Assembly: GCF_000425065.1 (NCBI RefSeq)
Contig: NZ_AULB01000020.1
Location: forward strand, 62,001-126,000
Direction: 5' to 3'
Origin: Actinomadura rifamycini DSM 43936
GTDB taxonomy: Bacteria; Actinomycetota; Actinomycetes; Streptosporangiales; Streptosporangiaceae
DNA: 64,000 bases
Part shown: positions 17,227 through 25,910 of the stretch, one piece after another
How positions within the stretch are numbered: position 1 is the stretch's first letter
How the letters are laid out: each line of letters starts with the position of its first letter
Made by a program: the position numbers and the translations under genes
The notes under the pieces: model-generated
The model's database searches: none
What the model was told of the DNA's origin: nothing
The model's input: only the letters and a program-made list of their open reading frames with translations

Positions 17227-17349
17227 TCACGCCGGCCCGGAGCCGTGCGACAGCAGCGGGGGGCTGTCTCCGGCCTCGTCGTACCGCGGCACGCCCTCGT
17301 CGGTGGCGAGCTTGCGCGCCGTGGACGCCCAGGTCAGCTCGGTGGTCAT
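17227..17349 (-). pseudogene. Truncated HsaD-type meta-cleavage hydrolase N-terminus
   Basis: A 40-codon frame starting at ATG 17349 reads MTTELTWASTARKLATDEGV, then PRYDEAGDSPPLLSHGSGPA, then a stop. This matches the N-terminus of HsaD/BphD alpha/beta hydrolases and ends inside the oxyanion-hole motif HGSGPG, before the nucleophile, acid and histidine. It is too short to be an enzyme. It opens the hsaA transcription unit and lies behind the palindrome at 17420-17434, so it may still be transcribed and translated as a leader. Confidence 0.75.
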
Positions 17350-17419
17350 GGCCCTCGATCCGCTCGTGGCGGCCTATCGAGGAACGTAATCGCGGCCCTC
17401 CCACGGCCGCCTCGTGGTT

Positions 17420-17434
17420 TCCCAGCCAGTGGGA
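17420..17434. promoter_or_regulatory. Palindrome TCCC-N7-GGGA upstream of the HsaD remnant/hsaA
   Basis: TCCCAGCCAGTGGGA lies between the SDR stop (17446) and the HsaD remnant start (17349), where a separate promoter for the remnant and hsaA would be expected. It shares 12 of 15 positions with 15941-15955. Confidence 0.45.
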
Positions 17435-17445
17435 GGCCCGTGGGG

Positions 17446-18204
17446 TCAGGACGTGGTCGTGCCGCCGTTGAGGCCGATGGTCTGGCCCGTCATCCAGGAC
17501 GCCTCCTCGGAGGCCAGGTAGGCGACGAGGTGTCCGGCGTCCTCGGGGGTGCCGAGGCGCCCCACCGGGATCGGGTCGGCGAGCTTCTTGACCAGCTCGG
17601 GGTCCTTGACGTTGCGGAGGACCAGGCCCAGCGCCACGGTGTTGGCGGTGACGCCGGACCGGGCGTTCTCCTTGGCGATGTGCCGCATGAACCCGATCGC
17701 GCCCGCCTTGGCCGCCGCGTAGGTGGACACGCCGATGTCGAGCCCGACCGTCCCGGCACCGGACGAGATGGTGATGATGCGGCCCCAGCCGTTCTCGACC
17801 ATCGGGTCGAGGGCGGCCTTGCAGCAGTTGAGGACGCCGTACAGGTTGACGTCGATGATCTGCGACCAGTAGCCGACCGGCATCTCGCGGAACGGGTGCA
17901 TCTCCATGGTCCGGTCCGGACCGCCCGTCCCGGCGTTGTTGACCAGGATGTCGACCGGCCGGCCGCGGTCGGCGACGGCGGCGAACCCGGCGGTGACGGC
18001 GTCGAGGTCGGTGACGTCGAAGGGCACCGGGAACGCGGCGCCGCCGGCCGCGGTGATCTCCTCGGCGACCCGTCGCGCGCGGTCGGGGTGGTAGTCGTTC
18101 ACCGCGACCGTCGCGCCCTGGCCCGCCAGAGCGCGGGCGATCCCGGCGCCGACGTTCTGCCCGGCGCCGGTGACCAGCGCGACCTTGCCGTCCAGCTTGA
18201 ACAT
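17446..18204 (-). CDS. Short-chain dehydrogenase (FabG-like)
   Basis: 252-residue classical SDR from ATG 18204 with GGAG upstream. It has TGAGQNVGAGIA, NNAG, Ser in TISSGAG and Tyr-Lys in STYAAAKAG, and ends in the typical MTGQTIGLNGG. NAD(H)-type alcohol/ketone oxidoreduction is expected. It lies downstream of a Baeyer-Villiger enzyme, an esterase and another SDR, so it may oxidise the alcohol released by ester hydrolysis. Confidence 0.83.
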   Translation of the reverse strand: MFKLDGKVALVTGAGQNVGAGIARALAGQGATVAVNDYHPDRARRVAEEITAAGGAAFPVPFDVTDLDAVTAGFAAVADRGRPVDILVNNAGTGGPDRTMEMHPFREMPVGYWSQIIDVNLYGVLNCCKAALDPMVENGWGRIITISSGAGTVGLDIGVSTYAAAKAGAIGFMRHIAKENARSGVTANTVALGLVLRNVKDPELVKKLADPIPVGRLGTPEDAGHLVAYLASEEASWMTGQTIGLNGGTTTS

Positions 18205-18257
18205 GGATGCGTCTCCTGCCTGTCGAAATGTCGAAGTCGTAGGGATGCGGGCGCGGG

Positions 18258-19184
18258 TCAGTGCCAGTGCTCCGCGCCGGGGGCGGCCGACGCCTCGATC
18301 TCGGCGAGCAGCGCGTGCGGGTTCCGCGGCGGCGACCGGTGCGCCAGCTGGTCGGCGCGGGCCCGCAGGGAGGCGATGCCCGCGTCGTCGTCGGAGAAGA
18401 CCCAGAAGTCGCCCGCGGCGAGGGCGTCGGTCATGTGCGCGGCGGCCTCCACCGGGTCCATCCCGGCGGCGACGTTCGCGGCCTGCATCGCCTCGAAGAG
18501 CCGGGCGGCGGCGGGATCGCCGGTCGGCGCGGACGCCTGCGCGCTCGTGAAGATCCGGCTCCTGACCGAGTACGGCAGGATCGCCGAGACCTGGATCGGC
18601 GCGCCGGTCAGCGCCACCTCCTGGTGCAGGCACTCGGTGAGCGCCAGCACCGCGTGCTTGCTGACGATGTACGGCGCCTGCAGCGGCGCCGACGACACCC
18701 CGCCGACCGAGGACATGTTGGCGATGACCGCGGGCCGTCCCGCCTCGATCATCCGGGGCAGAAACGCCCGGACCGTGTGAAAGATCCCGTCGATGTTGAC
18801 CGCCATCACCTGCCGCCACCGGGCGGCCGGGACCTCCCACAGCGGCCCGGCGGTCTCGAGCCCGGCGTTGTTGACGAGCAGCTCCACCGACCCGAACCGC
18901 GCGAACGTCTGCTCGGCCAGCATCGACACGGCCTCGGGGTCGGTGACATCGGCCTCGGCGGCGATCGTCCGTCCCGGGGCGGAACCGAGTGCGCCGGCGA
19001 GCCGCCGGGCCCCGTCCGCGTCGAGGTCGGCGATGACGACGTTCATGCCGATCGCGGCGAGGTGGCGGACGAAGCCCTCGCCGATTCCGGAGGCGCCGCC
19101 GGTGACCACGGCGGTCCCTCCGGTGAACCGCTCCCGCGCGGTGCGGCGCGTCCCGTCCGGTGGTCCTGCGGTCGGCCCTGTCAT
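18258..19184 (-). CDS. Short-chain dehydrogenase
   Basis: 308-residue SDR, ATG 19184 overlapping the esterase stop (ATGA). Cofactor motif TGGASGIGEG, NNAG and NMSSVGGVSSAPLQAPYIVSK (catalytic Ser and Tyr-Lys) are all present. The C-terminal extension after residue 230 (TGDPAAARLFEAMQAANVAA, AAAHMTDALAAGDFWVF) is of the kind found in larger SDRs that act on bulky hydrophobic or steroid-like alcohols. Coupled translation with the esterase suggests it processes the hydrolysis product. Confidence 0.83.
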   Translation of the reverse strand: MTGPTAGPPDGTRRTARERFTGGTAVVTGGASGIGEGFVRHLAAIGMNVVIADLDADGARRLAGALGSAPGRTIAAEADVTDPEAVSMLAEQTFARFGSVELLVNNAGLETAGPLWEVPAARWRQVMAVNIDGIFHTVRAFLPRMIEAGRPAVIANMSSVGGVSSAPLQAPYIVSKHAVLALTECLHQEVALTGAPIQVSAILPYSVRSRIFTSAQASAPTGDPAAARLFEAMQAANVAAGMDPVEAAAHMTDALAAGDFWVFSDDDAGIASLRARADQLAHRSPPRNPHALLAEIEASAAPGAEHWH

Positions 19185-20116
19185 GACGGCTCCTGGAACT
19201 TGGCGCGGGCGAGCGCGCCGATCTCGGTGAAGGCGGTCCGGGCCCGGCGCAGGTGCGCGGCCTGCGACAGGAACCCGTGGCACACGCCGGGGTAGCGCAG
19301 CAGCGCGGTCGGGACGCGGGCCTCCCGCAGCCGGCGGCCGTAGTCCTCGGCCGCGTCGCGGAGCGGGTCGGCCTCGGCCGTGACGACGATCGCGTCGGGC
19401 AGGCCCGCCAGGTCGCGGGCCAGCGCGGGCACGCCGTACGGGGTGTCGGCGGACTCGTCCGGCCCGAGGTACTGGTTCTTCATCCAGACGACGTCGGCGC
19501 GCGTCAGGATCGGCCCGTCGGCGAACTCCGCCATGGACGGGCGGTCGGAGGCGCGTTCCAGGCCGGGATAGAAGAGCATCTGCGCGCGGATCGGGGGGCC
19601 GCCCTCGTCGCGGGCGCGCAGGGCGGCGCCCGCCGCCAGCGACCCGCCCGCGCTGTCCCCGGCGACGGCGATGCGCGCCGGGTCGACGCCCAGCTCGCCG
19701 GCGGCGGCGTGGGCCCAGCCGACCGCGGCGAACGCCTCGTCGCTCGCGACCGGGTAGCGGTGCTCGGGGGCCAGCCGGTATTCGACGCTGAGCACCGCCG
19801 CGTCACAGGAGGCGGCCAGGCGGCGGGCGAGGGCGTCGAAGGAGTCGAGGGTGCCCATGATCATGCCGCCGCCGTGGAAGTAGACGATCGCCGGGCCGCC
19901 CCGCTCCGGCCTCGGCCGGTACAGCCGGACCGGGACCGTGCCGTGCGGCCCCTCGAACGCCAGGTCGGCGACCTCCGCCATCTCGGGTGCGGGCGGCCGG
20001 GGGGCCGCCTCCATCCGCGCCCGCACCGCCTCGATGCCGATCTCTCCGTACGGCTTCGCTCCCGCCGCCTTCGCGGCGTCGACGAGCGCCTGCGCGTCCG
20101 GGTCGAGAACCACCAT
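19181..20116 (-). CDS. Alpha/beta hydrolase, HSL-type esterase
   Basis: 311-residue esterase of the hormone-sensitive lipase family. ATG 20116 follows AGGAGA. Oxyanion motif HGGG starts at residue 81, the nucleophile is Ser155 in GDSAGG, the acid Asp250 in TAEADP, and the base His280 in GVCHGF. Gene order (Baeyer-Villiger monooxygenase 35 bp upstream, SDR overlapping downstream) indicates that it hydrolyses the ester or lactone made by the monooxygenase. It is probably cytoplasmic; no signal peptide is visible. Confidence 0.87.
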   Translation of the reverse strand: MVVLDPDAQALVDAAKAAGAKPYGEIGIEAVRARMEAAPRPPAPEMAEVADLAFEGPHGTVPVRLYRPRPERGGPAIVYFHGGGMIMGTLDSFDALARRLAASCDAAVLSVEYRLAPEHRYPVASDEAFAAVGWAHAAAGELGVDPARIAVAGDSAGGSLAAGAALRARDEGGPPIRAQMLFYPGLERASDRPSMAEFADGPILTRADVVWMKNQYLGPDESADTPYGVPALARDLAGLPDAIVVTAEADPLRDAAEDYGRRLREARVPTALLRYPGVCHGFLSQAAHLRRARTAFTEIGALARAKFQEPS

Positions 20117-20151
20117 GCCGGGTCTCCTTTCCATGTCGGCGCGGTCGGACG

Positions 20152-22107
20152 TCAGCGCAGCTCGAAGCAGGACGGGTCGGGGGTGCGGCACATGTGCCAG
20201 TAATCGACCATCCGCCAGGGCTGGGGCAGGAGCACCCGGCCCGAGGCGTTGCGGTAGTAGGTGTGGGCCCGGTCGGAGTTCCGCCAGATCGATCCCTCCA
20301 TCTGGGCGTCGACCCGCGCCACGAACCCGTCCAGCGCCTCCGGCGTCACCTCGATGGAGCGGGCGCCGCGCTCGACGAGCAGCTGCAGGCACTCGGTGAT
20401 GTAGTGGACGACGACCTCGGTCATGAAGTTGTGGCCGCCGCCGTGCCCGTTGCTGGAGTTGGGGCCCGAGGTGACGAACAGGTTCGGGAAGCCCGCGACC
20501 GTCCCGCCGAGGTACGCGCGCGGGTCGTTGTCCGCCCACGCGTCGGCCAGCCGGACGCCGTCCCGCCCGACGATCTCGATCGTGGACAGGAAGTCGAGGG
20601 TGAAGCCGGTGGCGTAGATGATGACGTCGAGTTCGACGAAGGCGCCGTCCTCGGTGCGGACGCCCCGCGGGGTCACCTCGGCGAGCCCGCCGGTGACGAC
20701 GTCGGCGCGGTCGCCGGCGAGCGCGGTGAAGTAGCCGCCCGGGTCGCGGATGATGCGCTTGCCGTGCGGGGGGAAGTCCGGGGTCATCTTCTTCAGCAGG
20801 TCCGGGTCGTGGCCGAAGGACGCCTCGAGGTGCCCCAGGCACATCCGCAGATACCGGTCGTTGGCCTCGGAGATCGACAGCGGGTGCGCCGCCATCCACT
20901 CCGGGTCGGCCCGCACGGTCGGATAGTTGTTGTCCGTGACGAACCAGTAGGTCTTGGCGCGCTGCCAGCGCTCGTAGAACGGGACGTGCCGTTTGAGCCA
21001 CCGCTCGCGTTCGGGGACGATCCCCTCGCCGAGGTTGTTGGGCATGACCCAGTGGGGCTGCCGCTGGAACAGCGTCAGATGCTCGACCTCGTCGATGATC
21101 GCGTCGACGACCTGCACCGACGTGGCGCCGGCGCCGACGACGCCCACGCGCTTGCCGGTGAGGTCGATCGACGGGTCCCAGGCGGCCGAGTGCACGCTCG
21201 TCCCGGCGAACGTCTCGCGGCCGGGGACGTCCGGGTACTTCGGGCGGTTGAGGAACCCGGCGGCCGTGATGACGGCGTTGGCGCGCGAGGTGACCTTCCG
21301 CCCGCCGCTGTCCGCGGTGATGACCCACACCTGGTCGTCGTCGTCCCACACCAGGGACTCGATCGCGGTGTTGAAGCGGATGTTGGGCCGGACGCCGTAC
21401 TTGTCCACGACGCGCCGCAGGTACTCCTGGTACTCGGTGCCGACGGGGTAGTACCGGGACCAGCCCGCCTCCGGTTCGAACGAGAACGAGTAGTAGACGC
21501 TCGGGGTGTCCACGGCGACGCCCGGGTAGGTGTTGACGCGCCACGTCCCGCCGATGTCGTCGGCGCTCTCGAAGATCTCGTAGGCGAACCCCGCGTCGCC
21601 CACCGCGATGGCGGCGCCGATCCCGCTCATGCCCGCGCCCAGGATCGCCACGGTGAAGCCGGCGGGCGGCGGCGTGCGCCGCTCGATCACGGGCGTGCTC
21701 GGCACGAACCCGGCCTGCTCCTTGATGACGCCGACGAACTCGTCGGCGACGTCCTCACCGGTGGCCAGGCCGATCATCCGGCGGAACAGCGCGTCGTCCG
21801 GTACCTGGAGGTACTCCGGCTGCGCGGTCGCGGAGAGCGCCTCGACGAGCAGCTTCTTCAGCTCCGCGAACGCCTGCTCGGGGAGGCGTCCGGCGGGCAG
21901 CAGGCGGAGGTCGCCCTTGTGGGCGGGCTGCTCGACGCCGATGAGAGGCCCGAAGCGGTCCAGCGGCGAGACGTCGCCGGTGATCTGCACCAGGCTCATC
22001 AGCAGCAGGGCGGGGTCCCCGGCGTCCAGGTTCTCTTCGAGGTCGGCGGGGTCGAGGCGGCGGGGCGGGACGTGCAGGTCGAGGAGGCGGTGGGGCTTCG
22101 GTGTCAT
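20152..22107 (-). CDS. Baeyer-Villiger-type flavin monooxygenase with N-terminal extension
   Basis: 651-residue class B flavoprotein monooxygenase. After about 150 extra N-terminal residues come the FAD Rossmann motif GAGMSG (157-162), the Baeyer-Villiger fingerprint FAGTSVHSAAWD (300-311) and the NADPH fold GAGATSVQ. The extension (LLLMSLVQITGDVSPLDRFG) is seen in several long actinobacterial enzymes that oxidise large cyclic or steroid ketones. It inserts oxygen next to a ketone to give an ester or lactone. It is the first gene of the minus operon that continues with the esterase and SDRs. The substrate is not determined. Confidence 0.85.
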   Translation of the reverse strand: MTPKPHRLLDLHVPPRRLDPADLEENLDAGDPALLLMSLVQITGDVSPLDRFGPLIGVEQPAHKGDLRLLPAGRLPEQAFAELKKLLVEALSATAQPEYLQVPDDALFRRMIGLATGEDVADEFVGVIKEQAGFVPSTPVIERRTPPPAGFTVAILGAGMSGIGAAIAVGDAGFAYEIFESADDIGGTWRVNTYPGVAVDTPSVYYSFSFEPEAGWSRYYPVGTEYQEYLRRVVDKYGVRPNIRFNTAIESLVWDDDDQVWVITADSGGRKVTSRANAVITAAGFLNRPKYPDVPGRETFAGTSVHSAAWDPSIDLTGKRVGVVGAGATSVQVVDAIIDEVEHLTLFQRQPHWVMPNNLGEGIVPERERWLKRHVPFYERWQRAKTYWFVTDNNYPTVRADPEWMAAHPLSISEANDRYLRMCLGHLEASFGHDPDLLKKMTPDFPPHGKRIIRDPGGYFTALAGDRADVVTGGLAEVTPRGVRTEDGAFVELDVIIYATGFTLDFLSTIEIVGRDGVRLADAWADNDPRAYLGGTVAGFPNLFVTSGPNSSNGHGGGHNFMTEVVVHYITECLQLLVERGARSIEVTPEALDGFVARVDAQMEGSIWRNSDRAHTYYRNASGRVLLPQPWRMVDYWHMCRTPDPSCFELR

Positions 22108-22199
22108 CGACGGCTCCTGCCGGAGGATCCGGGCCGGTGAGAGGGCGGGAGGAGAGGGAGGTGATCGGGGTCACCCATTGAACGGCTCCGCCCCAGGGC

Positions 22200-22230
22200 T
22201 TGTCAACAATCCTGTTTTTCAAGATAGGAT
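22200..22230 (+). promoter_or_regulatory. Promoter with operator-like half site before the dehydrogenase pair
   Basis: An AT-rich patch holds TTGTCA (22200-22205) and TAGGAT (22225-22230) with a 19-bp spacer, before the GTG at 22267. The segment CAAGATAGGATCC resembles CAAGATTGGATCC at 25914-25926, suggesting common control of the two transcription units. An AACA-N4-TGTT inverted repeat also lies here. Confidence 0.4.
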
Positions 22231-22266
22231 CCAATTCCATCGTCGAACGTGAGGAAGAGCGGTCAC

Positions 22267-23415
22267 GTGACACTGAGGATCACGGCGGTCGACGAGCCGC
22301 CCGGGGCGCTGCACGCGCTGAGACGCGAGGTCGCGGAATTCCTGGACCGGGAGATCGCCGAGGGCGGTTTCGAGCCGGAGGCCGACGCCTGGATGTCGGG
22401 CGTCGATCCGGCCTTCAGCAGGCGGCTGGCCGGTCGCGGCTGGGTGGGGATGACCGTCCCCGCCCGGTACGGAGGGCACGGCCGTTCCGCACTGGAACGG
22501 TACGTGGTCACCGAGGAGCTGCTGGTGGCGGGCGCCCCCGTGGCCGCCCACTGGATCGCCGACCGCCAGATGGCGCCCGGCATCCTGCGCAACGGCACCG
22601 AGGAGCAGAAGCGGCGCTACCTGCCCGGGATCGCGCGCGCCGAGCAGTTCATGGCGATCGGCATGTCCGAGCCGGACTCCGGTTCCGACCTCGCCTCCGT
22701 CCGCACCCGCGCCGTCGAGGCCGACGGCGGCTGGCGGCTCACCGGCACCAAGGTCTGGACGAGCGGCGCGCACATCGCCACCGCGATCGTCGTGCTCGCC
22801 CGCACCGACGACGGCGGCGGCGACCGGCACGCCGGGCTGTCGCAGTTCATCGTGGACCTGCCGTGCCCCGGCGTCACCGTATCGCCGATCATCACCATCG
22901 ACGGGGCGCACCACTTCAACGAGGTGGTGTTCGACGACGCCCTCGTGCCGCCGGCCGCGCTCCTCGGCCGCCGCGGCGACGGCTGGCGGCAGGTCACCGC
23001 CGAGCTGGGCAACGAGCGGTCCGGCCCGGAACGCGTCCTCAGCACGATGCCGCTGCTGCGGGCGTGGGCGCGCTCCGGCGCGTGGCGGGACGACCCCGTC
23101 GCGCGGGCCGACCTCGGACGGCTGGTGTCCCGGCTGACCGCGCTGCGGCGGCTCTCCCTCGGGGTGGCCGGGCGCCTGGCGGCGGGGGAGGACCCCGCCC
23201 TCGAAGCCGCCCTGGTCAAAGACCTGGGCACCGCCTTCGAGGGCGAAGTCGTGGACGTCGTCCGGCGGCACGCCGCCCAGGACGCCGGCGCGCCGCCCGA
23301 CGGGTTCGCGGCGATGCTCGCCAAGGCCGTCCTGCACGTGCCGGCCTTCACGCTCCGCGGCGGCACCAACGAGATCCTGCGGACCATCGTGGCGAAGGGA
23401 ATGGCCGGGCGATGA
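22267..23415 (+). CDS. Acyl-CoA dehydrogenase
   Basis: 382-residue acyl-CoA dehydrogenase. GTG 22267 is preferred to GTG 22249 because GAGGAAG sits a normal distance before it. The family pattern is complete: GMSEPDSGSDLASVRTRA, then ITIDGAHHFNEVVFDD, with the C-terminal TLRGGTNEILRTIVAKGM. It overlaps the next dehydrogenase (ATGA). Such adjacent long/short pairs form heteromeric enzymes that dehydrogenate steroid side-chain CoA esters (ChsE type). It is the first gene of a unit ending with a CoA-transferase. Confidence 0.86.
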   Translation: MTLRITAVDEPPGALHALRREVAEFLDREIAEGGFEPEADAWMSGVDPAFSRRLAGRGWVGMTVPARYGGHGRSALERYVVTEELLVAGAPVAAHWIADRQMAPGILRNGTEEQKRRYLPGIARAEQFMAIGMSEPDSGSDLASVRTRAVEADGGWRLTGTKVWTSGAHIATAIVVLARTDDGGGDRHAGLSQFIVDLPCPGVTVSPIITIDGAHHFNEVVFDDALVPPAALLGRRGDGWRQVTAELGNERSGPERVLSTMPLLRAWARSGAWRDDPVARADLGRLVSRLTALRRLSLGVAGRLAAGEDPALEAALVKDLGTAFEGEVVDVVRRHAAQDAGAPPDGFAAMLAKAVLHVPAFTLRGGTNEILRTIVAKGMAGR

Positions 23416-24503
23416 GCGATCACCTGACGGACCTCGCCGAGGCCGTCCGCGGAGTCCTGTCCGCGCGGCGGGCCGTCGACGCCGCCGCCCCGCCGGGCGT
23501 CGACACCGCCCTGTGGGACGGGCTCCAGAGCCTCGGGTTCGTCTCCCTCGCCGTCCCCGAGGAGCTGGGCGGAGGCGGCGGCACGCTCCGCGACGCGGCC
23601 GTGCTCGTCCGGGAGGCCGCCGCGGCGGGCGCCGCCGTTCCGGTCGCGGAGGCCGCGTTCATCGCGGCGCCGCTGCTGGCGGCCGCCGGGGCGCCGCTCC
23701 CGGACGGCCCGTTCACCGCGGCCCTCGGCGACCTGCGGGCGGAGCCCGGGCCCGGAGGCGGTCGGCGGGTCGACGGCGCCCTGCCGCGCGTGCCCTGGCT
23801 GCGGTCCGTCGAGCACGTCGTCACCCTCGTCCGGACGCCGGACGGGCCGGCGGTCGCGATCGTGCCGGCCTCGGCCGCCGGGCTGCGCCCGGCCGACCGG
23901 CCGGACCCGGCGGGCGGGCACGACCCCGGCGCCGTGCTGGAGGCGGTCGAGCCCGCAGGGGTGCATCCGCTCCCGGCGGGGGAGTGGGACCGCGAAGCCG
24001 AACTGCTCGGCGCGGCGGCCCGTTCGGTGCAGATGGCGGGCGCGGCCCGCGCGGCGCTCGACGCGACCCTGCGGCATGCGGGGGAGCGGGAGCAGTTCGG
24101 CCGCCCCCTGGCGCGGTTCCAGGTCGTGCAGCATCGCCTCGCCGCCATGGCCGCCGACGTCGTGACCATGGAGGTCGCGGCGGACGCGGCGGTCTTCTCG
24201 CTGTCGCGCCGGGATCCGGACCGCGAGCTCGCGGTGGCGACGGCCAAGGCGGAGACGTCCGCGCTCGCCCGGTCGGTGGCCGCCGCCGCGCACCAGCTGC
24301 ACGGCGCGATCGGCTTCACGATGGAGCACCGGCTGGGCGCGTTCACTCGCCGCCTGTGGTCCTGGCGGGACGAGTACGGCAACGAGCTGTACTGGCACCG
24401 CCGGATCGCCGACCTCGTGGACGGCAACGGCGGCGACGTGTGGGGGCTGGTGTCCGGCGCGGGCCGGCCGCCCGCGGAAGCGAGGGCCCGTGTCGACGAC
24501 TGA
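23412..24503 (+). CDS. Acyl-CoA dehydrogenase, partner subunit
   Basis: 363-residue divergent acyl-CoA dehydrogenase from ATG 23412. The FAD-contact helix EREQFGRPLARFQVVQHRLAAM and a C-terminal LHGAIGFTMEHRLGAFTRRL are visible, but the GGTNEIQR tail is missing. The middle domain is shortened and lacks the usual SEPxxGSD. It probably pairs with the preceding full-length dehydrogenase. It ends inside the start of the CaiB-type gene (14-bp overlap). Confidence 0.83.
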   Translation: MSDHLTDLAEAVRGVLSARRAVDAAAPPGVDTALWDGLQSLGFVSLAVPEELGGGGGTLRDAAVLVREAAAAGAAVPVAEAAFIAAPLLAAAGAPLPDGPFTAALGDLRAEPGPGGGRRVDGALPRVPWLRSVEHVVTLVRTPDGPAVAIVPASAAGLRPADRPDPAGGHDPGAVLEAVEPAGVHPLPAGEWDREAELLGAAARSVQMAGAARAALDATLRHAGEREQFGRPLARFQVVQHRLAAMAADVVTMEVAADAAVFSLSRRDPDRELAVATAKAETSALARSVAAAAHQLHGAIGFTMEHRLGAFTRRLWSWRDEYGNELYWHRRIADLVDGNGGDVWGLVSGAGRPPAEARARVDD

Positions 24504-25767
24504 GCCGGTGGCCGAGACGCCCGAGGCGTCCAAGACGCCCGAGGCGTCCGGGGAGTTCGCGGCCTGGGCCGTCCCGGAGCGACCGGCCGGCATCCTGCAC
24601 GGGCTGCGCGTCCTCGACCTCAGCCGGGTGCTCGCCGGGCCGTACTGCGCCCAGATGCTGTCCGACCACGGCGCGAGCGTCATCAAGGTCGAGGGACCGG
24701 CCGGCGACGAGACCCGCGGATGGGGGCCGCCCTTCCACCCGGACGGGACGAGCGCCTACTTCCACGGGCTCAACCGCAACAAACGCAACATCGGGCTGGA
24801 CCTGTCGACCGGGGCCGGGCGGGCGGTCCTCGCCCGCCTCATCGCCGAGGCCGACGTCGTCGTGGAGAACTTCAAGATCGGCACGATGGCGCGCTGGGGC
24901 CTCGGGTACGAGGAGACGCTCGCCGCACGGCACCCCGGGCTCGTCTACTGCCGGATCAGCGGGTTCGGCGCCGACGGGCCCATGGGCGGGCTGCCGGGCT
25001 ACGACGCCGTCCTGCAGGCGTACGGCGGGCTGATGAGCGTCAACGGGTACCCGGACCGCGAGCCGCTGCGGGTCGGCGTGCCCATCGTCGACCACGTCGC
25101 CGCCAATCTGGCCTTCAGCGGGATCCTGCTCGCGCTGCACGCCCGCCGCGACGACGGCCGCGGCCAGCTCGTCGACATCGCGCTGCTCGACGCCGTCGTC
25201 TCCGTCCTGCATCCGCACGGTGCGAGCTGGGCCGCGGACGGGCGGGCGCCCCGGCGGACCGGCGGAGCGCACCCGATCGTCGCGCCGTACCAGGTGTTCC
25301 GTACCCGCTCGGGCGACTTCTTCATCAGCGCCGCCAACGACCGGCAGTTCAGGGCGCTGATGACCGTGCTCGGACGCCCGGAGGTCGCCGACGACCCCCG
25401 GTTCGCCGACAACGTGGCGCGCATCACCCGCCTGGACGAGCTGGTGCCGCTGCTGGAGGACCTGATCGGGGCCCGCGACGGCGGCGAACTGGCCCGGGAG
25501 CTCATCGCGGCGGGCGTCCCCGCCGGACCGGTCAACGACGTCGGCGAGGCGCTGCGGACGGCCCAGGTGCTGCACCGCGGACTGTTCGTCGACACGGACG
25601 ACTACCGCGGCGTGGGCGTGCCCATCTCGTTCGGGCGCTCCCCGACGCGGAAGCCCACCGCTCCCGTGGCCCGCGGGACGGACACCGAAGCGATCCTCAG
25701 CGGGCTCGGCTACGACCCGTCCGACATCGTCCGGCTGGGTGCGGAGGGCGCCGTCGACGGCCGCTGA
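24490..25767 (+). CDS. CaiB/BaiF family CoA-transferase
   Basis: 425-residue class III CoA-transferase starting GTG 24490. The N-terminal LHGLRVLDLSRVLAGPYCAQ, the block ENFKIGTMARWGLGYE (family Asp/Glu region) and SGFGADGPMGGLPGYDAVLQA are hallmark segments. It moves CoA between acyl donors and a carboxylic acid, an alternative to ATP-dependent activation as in bile-acid (BaiF) metabolism. With the two dehydrogenases it could start beta-oxidation of an imported acid. A hairpin follows the gene. Confidence 0.86.
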   Translation: MSTTEPVAETPEASKTPEASGEFAAWAVPERPAGILHGLRVLDLSRVLAGPYCAQMLSDHGASVIKVEGPAGDETRGWGPPFHPDGTSAYFHGLNRNKRNIGLDLSTGAGRAVLARLIAEADVVVENFKIGTMARWGLGYEETLAARHPGLVYCRISGFGADGPMGGLPGYDAVLQAYGGLMSVNGYPDREPLRVGVPIVDHVAANLAFSGILLALHARRDDGRGQLVDIALLDAVVSVLHPHGASWAADGRAPRRTGGAHPIVAPYQVFRTRSGDFFISAANDRQFRALMTVLGRPEVADDPRFADNVARITRLDELVPLLEDLIGARDGGELARELIAAGVPAGPVNDVGEALRTAQVLHRGLFVDTDDYRGVGVPISFGRSPTRKPTAPVARGTDTEAILSGLGYDPSDIVRLGAEGAVDGR

Positions 25768-25794
25768 CGGACGGCCGCGGACGCGGTCCCGCGA

Positions 25795-25824
25795 GCGCCG
25801 CCGGGCACGGACGCCCGGCGGCGC
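25795..25824. terminator. Perfect 12-bp hairpin after the CoA-transferase
   Basis: GCGCCGCCGGGC and GCCCGGCGGCGC form a perfect 12-bp stem around a 6-base loop, 27 bp after the stop at 25767. No T-tract follows; it separates the dehydrogenase/CoA-transferase unit from the transporter operon. Confidence 0.6.
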
Positions 25825-25910
25825 CGCGCCATGCCCGCCGGTCTCGGCGTGCGTTCGTCCAGCTCGGAGGGGGATTCTGAATAGGGCAGATATTTCGGAC
25901 CAACTCTTGT

